Below, piece after piece: positions 36,571 to 41,650 of a stretch of DNA of 41,650 nt. The position numbers and the translations under genes are program-made. Within the stretch, counting starts at the first letter, position 1. Each line of letters starts with the position of its first letter. Under the pieces are notes generated by a model, which saw only the letters and a list, made by a program, of their open reading frames with translations, ran no database searches and was not told the origin of the DNA. The stretch lies in contig DATLYH010000142.1 in the NCBI GenBank assembly GCA_035575035.1, positions 1 through 41,650 on the forward strand. Direction: 5' to 3'. The stretch is from DATLYH01 sp035575035. GTDB lineage: Bacteria > Planctomycetota > Planctomycetia > Gemmatales > Gemmataceae.

Positions 36571-39500
36571 CTATGAAGGTACGGCGCGGCGCCTCCTCGT
36601 CCGGAACTCCAGGTCGGCGAGATCGAGCGCCGTGACCACCCGGCCCACCCTCGGCCGCTCGGCACCGTAGGTGCAGAAGAAGGCGTCGAGGCGTTCGGCC
36701 GCCTGAGATTTAAGAGTGGAGATTTCAGATTGAAGATTTAAATCCGCAATTCCAAATCGGCACTCTGCACTCTGCCATCTAAAATCTGCAATGCGATCGG
36801 CCTGGTCCGCCGGGAGGGCCGGGAGCGCAGACAGGGCGCCGGCCCGCGCCGCCCGGCGAAGGGGGCGATCCTCCCGACGAACCATGATCACCCCATCGAG
36901 CACATCGCCGGCCTCGTCGCTCGGATCGGGGTTCAGGTCGAGCCAGCCCTCGTTAAGCCCGGTGGTGAGCAAGCCCAGGCTCCGCCGCAGGTTCACGATG
37001 GCCGGGCCGGCCGGCGCATCGGACCGCACGCGCACGGTGATGGTCAGCACGCTGCCGCCGCCGCGCCCGCTGACCGGACCAGCCGTCCGACCCAGGCCCA
37101 CGCGGATCGTCCCCGCTGTTGCATCCAGGCGGACCGCGAAGAAGTTGAAGTCCTCCGTCAGGCTGCCGCGCTGGACGTCGAGCACTTCCAGCCGGCGCGA
37201 GTCATAGGAGATGGCCAGGTCGGCCGACTCCAGCCCGTCGGACAGGTCGAGGTTGACCGGGACCGTGAAGATGTCGCCGGGCCGGGCGCGGAACCTCTCC
37301 CCATCGGATGGGGAGAGGGGTAGGGGTGAGGGGATATTCAGCAGCGGGTCGGGCCCGACGATCGGCGTCACCGTGATGCCGGCGGGCACCGGCGGGATCT
37401 CGGGCCGGTCCTGCCCAATCGCCTCCTGGAGGAGGCGCACCGCATCGGTCGAGCTGAGGCTGCCGTTGCTAGTGATGTCGGCCAGGACCGTTGGGTCGGC
37501 CAGCGGGAAGACCTCGAAACCGCTGTCCAGCCCGACCACCACCCGGGAGGTTCGCACGGCATCAAGCGAGCTGTAGAAGACATTGGACATGCCGCTGGGG
37601 GCGACATCGCCGAAGAAGGCGGCCACGTGCAGCCCGTCGTCATCCACGGCTGGGATGGCTCCCTCATTGATCTGGATGCCGGTCAGGTCGAGGACGTGCT
37701 TGTCGCGGTACGGGGCGTTGGTCGGCACCGTCGCGATCAGCCTGACGAAATCGATCGGGCCAGCCGGCAGCGACCTGGGGCTGAGGAAGCTCAGCACCAC
37801 GACGCCGGGCGTGGTGGTGTTGATGATTACCGTCGCCCCGGCCGGTACTGCCGGGCCGACCGCGGCCCCGGTGACGGTGAGCAGGGCCGGGTCGTAGCGC
37901 AGCGTCAGGTCAATGGAGTCAATGCCGTCGCCGTTGCTCAGCCGCAGCGGGATGCCGGGGAGGGCGGCGTTGGCCGGCACGTTGACCGGCTGGCCGGGGC
38001 CGCGCATGAAGTCCGGCACGCTCACCACGACCGCGGGCGAGGGGGCAATGGTGAAGGTGGTGACAAAATTGTCGCCCCCGGTGCCGTCGGAGTTGCCGTC
38101 CAGCAGGTTGCCGCCCATGTCCCGGAAGGCGTTGGCGGCGCTGCGGAGGGTGACGGTATAGGTGTCGGGCGGTAGTGGACCGCCCGTCCGGATAAAGGTG
38201 AACCGATTGCCGGATTCGAGCACCAGCGACCCCCGCACCGCACCGCTCACGGCCCCAACGACGGTCAGGTCGGCCGGTCCCGGCCCGCCGGTCTCGAGGT
38301 TGTAGAGGTTGAGCACACTGGTATCGATGGTCCGGTTGAACTGCACGCTGAAGCCGGCGCTGGTCGGAATCAGGCGGCTGACAACAAATGTCGGCGGGAC
38401 GCTGACGTTGCCAAAGTTAACGCTGCCGACCGTCTGGCCGGGCAGGAGGCGCAGGTAATAGGCCTGGTCGTTGGCCTGGGTCGTGAAGGTGAAGTTGTCG
38501 ATCACGCCGCCGCTGAACTGGATGCGGGCGATGGGCAGCACCGGGTTGAGGGTCACGAAGTTGGCGGGGTCGCCGTTGGTGGTGGCGGCGTTGCTGTTTA
38601 CCGAGCCCAGGACGCTGCCGTCCCAGGCGAAGGCCGTGGCGGTGCCGGCGCCGAAACCGAACCCATGCACAAAGAAGAACCGGACCAAGTCAATGGGCCG
38701 GTTGAAGTCGATCGCCGCACTGCCGCTGCTGACGTTGTAGGCAAACAGGCCGGAGGCCCGCAGGGCGGCCTGGCTGGGCGAAAAAACGCTGCCGCCGGAG
38801 AAGGTGGCGCCCTTGAACGTGAAAGTGCTGGCGCCCGGGACGGTGATGCCCGCCTCGTCGCCGGTGCCGTCAAAGAGGGGCGTTGTCGTAATCGCCGTCG
38901 GGGGCGGAAAGGTCTGCGCCGAGGCCCCGGGAGTGAACTGGCGGAGGACATAGGTTCCGAAGAGCAGGGCATCGAACCGGTAGAAACCGGTCTCGTCAAA
39001 ACCGGGGGTAAGCGGATCATCGACCTGCGTCGTTGTGCTGCGCTCGCCGGTGTCGAAGGTCCCGTTGTTGTTGGCGTCAAGGAAGAGGATCACGCCGCCG
39101 AGGCCCGGCTCGCCGGCGTCGCGAACGCCGTTGCCGTTGAGGTCGTCGAACTGGATTCCCTGAATGGCGGCGGGCGCCGGCGGCGGGGCGCTGAGTGGCG
39201 GGCTGAAAAGGACCAGGGGACGGGTATTGACCGGATTATCGGGACGGTGGGTAATCTTGGCCTCGATCTGCGCGGCATCGGTTGTGCCCCAGTAGTTATC
39301 GCGCAGGTCGATGGAGGCGTTTGGATCGCCCGAAGAAACAACCGTCGCACTGGCGTTGCTGAAGTCGTTCTGCGAAATAGTGACGGACGCCGCGCTGTGA
39401 ATTGCCAGCTGCGTGGCGAAGGCGTTGAAGCGGAGAGTGGCGGACGATCCCCCATTTAGTACCATGCTTTCCCACTCCAAGCGCGAGCCGGTGACGGTGA

Positions 39501-41154
39501 GGAGGCCGCCGGAGTTGACCTGCAGGCGGCTGATGTCGGAGGGGAAGCCGCCGGGGGCGCGGAGGAAGTCGGTGGCGCTGACGGTCATGGTGCCGTTGAC
39601 CACGATCCCGGCCGTCACGCTGGAGCCCAGCTCCTCCGCCGCCACCGTGTCCGCGTCGTTGACCGTCAACCTTCCGTTAATGGTCAGCAGCACCCCCTGC
39701 CGGATCAGCACCCTGACGTTCGGGCCGACAGTCAGTGCCGCCCCCGACTGGACCGTGAAGGCGCCCTGAAAGGCATAGCGCATGTTGACCGTCGTGTCGG
39801 TGCCCAGCAAGTCAAGATTGAGGGCCTGCCCGCTGCTGAGGCTGCCGGCCAGGAGGCCGACGTCCTGGAAGCGACGGTTATTGGCGAGCTTCGGCACGTG
39901 CAGGGCAGGCAGGGAGATAGCCGTGTCGAAGCCGTTGCCGGACAGGTCGGTAGGGTTGAGGATACTGCCGTCGGCCCAGTTCAGCTGCTCCCAGGCGAAG
40001 ACCGAGTTGCTGGCGATGAGGCGGCCGCCGGGGTTGACCTGAAGGCGGCTGACGTCAGAGGGAAAGCCGCTGGGGGCGCGGAGGAAGTCGGTGGCGCTGA
40101 CGGTCATGGTGCCGTTGACCACGATCCCGACCGTCACGCTAGAGCCCAACTCCTCCGCCGCTATCGTGTCGGCGTCGTTGATGTTGAGTGTCCCATTGGC
40201 CGTCAGCGTCACCCCCTGCCGGAGCAGCGCCCGCACGTTGGTCCCCAATGTCAGGGTCGCACCGGATTGGACCGTGAAGGCGCCCTGAAAGACATAGCGC
40301 ATGTTGACCGTCGTGTCGGTGCCGAGCAGGTTCAGAACCAGGTTCTGGCCGCTGCTAAGACTGCCGGGCAAGAGACCCACATCCTGGAAGCGCCGGTTGC
40401 TGGCCAGCAGGGGGATGTGCAGGGCGGGCGCGGAGATGGCCGTGTCGAAGGCGTTGGCGGACAGGTCGCCGGGGTTGAGCACGCTGCCGTCGGCCCAGTT
40501 CAGCTGCTCCCAGGCGAAGAGAGAGTTGCTGGCGATGAGACGGCCGCCGGGGTTGACCTGCAGGCGGCTGATGTCGGAGGGAAAGCCACTAGGGGCGCGG
40601 AGGAAGTCAGTAGCGGTGACCGTCATGGTGCCGTTGACCACGATCCCGGCGGTCACGCCGGAACCGAGTTCCTCCACTCTCACCGTGTCGGCGTCGTTGA
40701 TGGTGAGATTGCCGTTGACCGTCAGCGTCACTCCCTGCTTGATCAACAGCTGCATGCTGGTCCCCAGCGTCAGCGTTGCACCATTCTCCACTGTTAGTGC
40801 GCGGCCAATCTCCGAACTGCCGGGGCCGATGGTGAAGGTGCCGCCTGTGATCCGCAGGGGCGCGGCGCTGGTGACGCTCCGAACGGTGGTGTTGCTCGGC
40901 ACACTGACGGTCACGCCGGCAAAGGCCGACCCGATGACGGCATCGTCGCTGGCGCCGGGGAGCACGTCCCCGGCCCAGTTGGCGGCCTGGGTCCAGGTGG
41001 TGCCGTCGCCGCCGCCGTCCCAGTTGATGACCGCCGGGGCCAGCCGGTCTTCGAGGCGGTCGAAGGTCGGCCGGTAGGGGGGCCTGCCACGGAGACGGCG
41101 CCGCGCGGGGCGGGACAACCGATTCACGAGTCGCTGCAGTGCGGAAGGGAGCAT
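36571..41154 (-). CDS. Giant exported protein with tandem repeats, cohesin/dockerin-like parts
   Basis: A 1527-residue protein starting at the ATG at 41154. The N-terminus is Arg-rich and has LEDRLAPA at 34-41, the planctomycete surface-protein sorting motif. Residues ~43-120 begin an autotransporter-like beta-helix (NWDGGGDGTTWTQAANWAGD). Residues ~123-563 hold two full and one partial 173-residue repeats. A SdrD-B-like domain at ~664-745 (FDDLNGNGVRDAGEPGLGG) is followed by a beta-rich region. Two cohesin-like modules lie at ~1036 and ~1289 on either side of a dockerin-like EF-hand pair (SSLDAVRTSRVVVG, DITSNGSLSSTDAVRLLQ). A surface or extracellular-matrix protein is inferred. Short repeats have been read into its coding sequence at ~36715-36790 and 37294-37333. 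It is the only gene on this strand beyond 26.9 kb. Confidence 0.88.
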   Translation of the reverse strand: MLPSALQRLVNRLSRPARRRLRGRPPYRPTFDRLEDRLAPAVINWDGGGDGTTWTQAANWAGDVLPGASDDAVIGSAFAGVTVSVPSNTTVRSVTSAAPLRITGGTFTIGPGSSEIGRALTVENGATLTLGTSMQLLIKQGVTLTVNGNLTINDADTVRVEELGSGVTAGIVVNGTMTVTATDFLRAPSGFPSDISRLQVNPGGRLIASNSLFAWEQLNWADGSVLNPGDLSANAFDTAISAPALHIPLLASNRRFQDVGLLPGSLSSGQNLVLNLLGTDTTVNMRYVFQGAFTVQSGATLTLGTNVRALLRQGVTLTANGTLNINDADTIAAEELGSSVTVGIVVNGTMTVSATDFLRAPSGFPSDVSRLQVNPGGRLIASNSVFAWEQLNWADGSILNPTDLSGNGFDTAISLPALHVPKLANNRRFQDVGLLAGSLSSGQALNLDLLGTDTTVNMRYAFQGAFTVQSGAALTVGPNVRVLIRQGVLLTINGRLTVNDADTVAAEELGSSVTAGIVVNGTMTVSATDFLRAPGGFPSDISRLQVNSGGLLTVTGSRLEWESMVLNGGSSATLRFNAFATQLAIHSAASVTISQNDFSNASATVVSSGDPNASIDLRDNYWGTTDAAQIEAKITHRPDNPVNTRPLVLFSPPLSAPPPAPAAIQGIQFDDLNGNGVRDAGEPGLGGVILFLDANNNGTFDTGERSTTTQVDDPLTPGFDETGFYRFDALLFGTYVLRQFTPGASAQTFPPPTAITTTPLFDGTGDEAGITVPGASTFTFKGATFSGGSVFSPSQAALRASGLFAYNVSSGSAAIDFNRPIDLVRFFFVHGFGFGAGTATAFAWDGSVLGSVNSNAATTNGDPANFVTLNPVLPIARIQFSGGVIDNFTFTTQANDQAYYLRLLPGQTVGSVNFGNVSVPPTFVVSRLIPTSAGFSVQFNRTIDTSVLNLYNLETGGPGPADLTVVGAVSGAVRGSLVLESGNRFTFIRTGGPLPPDTYTVTLRSAANAFRDMGGNLLDGNSDGTGGDNFVTTFTIAPSPAVVVSVPDFMRGPGQPVNVPANAALPGIPLRLSNGDGIDSIDLTLRYDPALLTVTGAAVGPAVPAGATVIINTTTPGVVVLSFLSPRSLPAGPIDFVRLIATVPTNAPYRDKHVLDLTGIQINEGAIPAVDDDGLHVAAFFGDVAPSGMSNVFYSSLDAVRTSRVVVGLDSGFEVFPLADPTVLADITSNGSLSSTDAVRLLQEAIGQDRPEIPPVPAGITVTPIVGPDPLLNIPSPLPLSPSDGERFRARPGDIFTVPVNLDLSDGLESADLAISYDSRRLEVLDVQRGSLTEDFNFFAVRLDATAGTIRVGLGRTAGPVSGRGGGSVLTITVRVRSDAPAGPAIVNLRRSLGLLTTGLNEGWLDLNPDPSDEAGDVLDGVIMVRREDRPLRRAARAGALSALPALPADQADRIADFRWQSAECRFGIADLNLQSEISTLKSQAAERLDAFFCTYGAERPRVGRVVTALDLADLEFRTRRRRAVPS
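36706..36792. repeat. GCAGATT-type repeat inside the giant-protein gene
   Basis: GATTTCAGATTGAAG is followed by degenerate mirrored units (GCAATTCCAAATCGGCACTCTG, then AAAATCTGCAATGCGATCGG). It belongs to the same family as the inverted repeat at 9969-10041. In the protein it gives FRWQSAECRFGIADLNLQSE, out of character with the Arg/Pro/Ala-rich surroundings. Confidence 0.7.
37294..37333. repeat. Palindromic repeat inside the giant-protein gene
   Basis: CCTCTCCCCATCGGATGGGG followed by AGAGG forms a hairpin, with TAGGGGTGAGGGG after it. It codes, in the minus frame, for SPLPLSPSDGER at the start of the second cohesin-like module, the same peptide type as in the G8 gene. Confidence 0.75.
39465..40786 (-). 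repeat. 519-base tandem coding repeats (2.5 units)
   Basis: The anchor GGAGGAAGTC recurs at 39561, 40080 and 40599, exactly 519 bases apart. The encoded 173-residue units each contain NINDADT, ELGSxVTxGIVVNGTMTV and TDFLRAP. The unit nearest the C-terminus is truncated. High nucleotide identity points to recent duplication. Confidence 0.9.
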
Positions 41155-41315
41155 GGCGAGTCCTCGGTGGCCTGCGGGGGCGGAGAATCTCCGGGGGTGG
41201 CCCTACTTCACTGGTCGCACAATCTCTCTGGATGTCACAAAGGAGATTTTTTTTGAGGCAAGAGCCGGAAAAGCTGCTATCCTGGGGCCACCCGAGTGCC
41301 CCGAGGCAACAGCTC

Positions 41316-41650
41316 ATGACCCAGTCCTCTTCCCGGCCGCCGGCGTCCGTGGAGGACCTGATCGCGGCCATCCGCGCGGGCTTTCAGGCGTACCAGGAGC
41401 TATACGCCCGCTACCACCCTTACCTGGCCCGGCTGACCGAGCGGCTCATCTCGCCCGAGCTGCAAACCGACCTCGGGACCTCCGGGGTGGTCCAGGAAGG
41501 TTTCCTGAAGATCTGGCAAAGCTTCCCGAGCTTCCGCGGCAGTACCGAGGCGGAGCTGCGCGCCTGGATGAGGGCCATCCTGCGGAACACGCTCACCAGC
41601 GAGCAGCGGCGGTTGGAGGCCGGCCGGCGCGACCGGGGCCGGAGGCAACA
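41316..41650 (+). CDS. ECF-type RNA polymerase sigma factor (partial, 5' end)
   Basis: The first 111 codons of a gene that runs off the window. Region 2 of a sigma-70 family ECF factor is seen: FQAYQELYARYHPYLARLTER (helix 2.1), then LQTDLGTSGVVQEGFLKIWQ and FPSFRGSTEAELRAWMRAIL, which match planctomycete ECF proteins (usually DxSDLVQETFLxxxxxxxxFRGxTExEL). Here the usual SDLVQE is SGVVQE. Such factors direct transcription of stress or surface genes. The start ATG at 41316 has no strong ribosome site. The gene diverges from the giant-protein gene, 161 bases away, and could regulate it. Confidence 0.85.
   Translation, partial: MTQSSSRPPASVEDLIAAIRAGFQAYQELYARYHPYLARLTERLISPELQTDLGTSGVVQEGFLKIWQSFPSFRGSTEAELRAWMRAILRNTLTSEQRRLEAGRRDRGRRQ

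Noticed and set aside
39465..40786. CRISPR-like or satellite array
   Set aside because: The 519-base period is coding in one frame throughout and has no short-repeat/spacer structure.
41253..41283. Sigma-70-like promoter upstream of the ECF gene (TTGAGG and TATCCT)
   Set aside because: The spacer would be 19 bases and both boxes are weak; not strong enough to annotate.

Overview
The window is high-GC DNA from a planctomycete, most likely a member of the Gemmatales/Gemmataceae. Three things point there: a TIGR03067-type secreted protein, a very large exported protein with the N-terminal LEDRLAPA sorting motif, and an ECF sigma factor with the planctomycete-style 'FRGSTEAELRAWMR' region. Kinases and transporters fused to zinc ribbon or FHA modules, and many short palindromic repeats between and inside genes, fit the same assignment. 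This is inference from protein character; no 16S rRNA is present.

Layout. 1-7.9 kb (+): the tail of an Hsp70-like chaperone, a 770-base stretch without a convincing gene, a VOC/PhnB protein, a P1 (DmpA-type) peptidase, and a pair of secreted proteins (kelch/fibronectin type III, then G8/beta-helix). A strong hairpin at 7891-7926 separates these from a leftward block. 7.9-13.8 kb (-), in transcription order: rpiA, an MBL-fold hydrolase, a JAMM/JAB metalloprotease, a 60-residue orphan, an E2-like protein, a ThiF/E1-like adenylyltransferase and a 413-residue unknown. The last five look like a compact bacterial ubiquitin-like conjugation operon with no recognisable modifier. 14.0-16.3 kb (+): a PQQ-type sugar dehydrogenase fused to a haem c domain. 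16310-16725 (-): tRNA-Arg(CCU) split in its anticodon loop by a 343-nt group I intron.

16.9-24.1 kb (-): ung, a secreted alpha/beta hydrolase, a Ser/Thr kinase and an FHA-ABC transporter, with gaps of 47, 39 and 23 bases. The kinase and the phosphopeptide-binding FHA transporter share the same N-terminal zinc ribbon and probably form one signalling pair. 24.4-26.9 kb: an inositol-monophosphatase family protein and tsaE (+), then an MCE/MlaD-OmpA fusion (-).

27.1-36.5 kb (+): rmlA, a TIGR03067 protein, a pyrimidine salvage set (deoA/pdp, CNT nucleoside transporter, cdd), galU overlapping a glucuronokinase-like GHMP kinase, and an ABC-2 exporter pair. 36.6-41.2 kb (-): a 1527-residue exported protein with 173-residue tandem repeats, SdrD-B-like, cohesin-like and dockerin-like parts. 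The window ends in the start of a divergent ECF sigma factor gene.

The two most notable items are the group I intron in tRNA-Arg(CCU) and the JAB/E2/E1 operon. A third theme is a set of palindromic elements that have inserted in frame into four secreted-protein genes.
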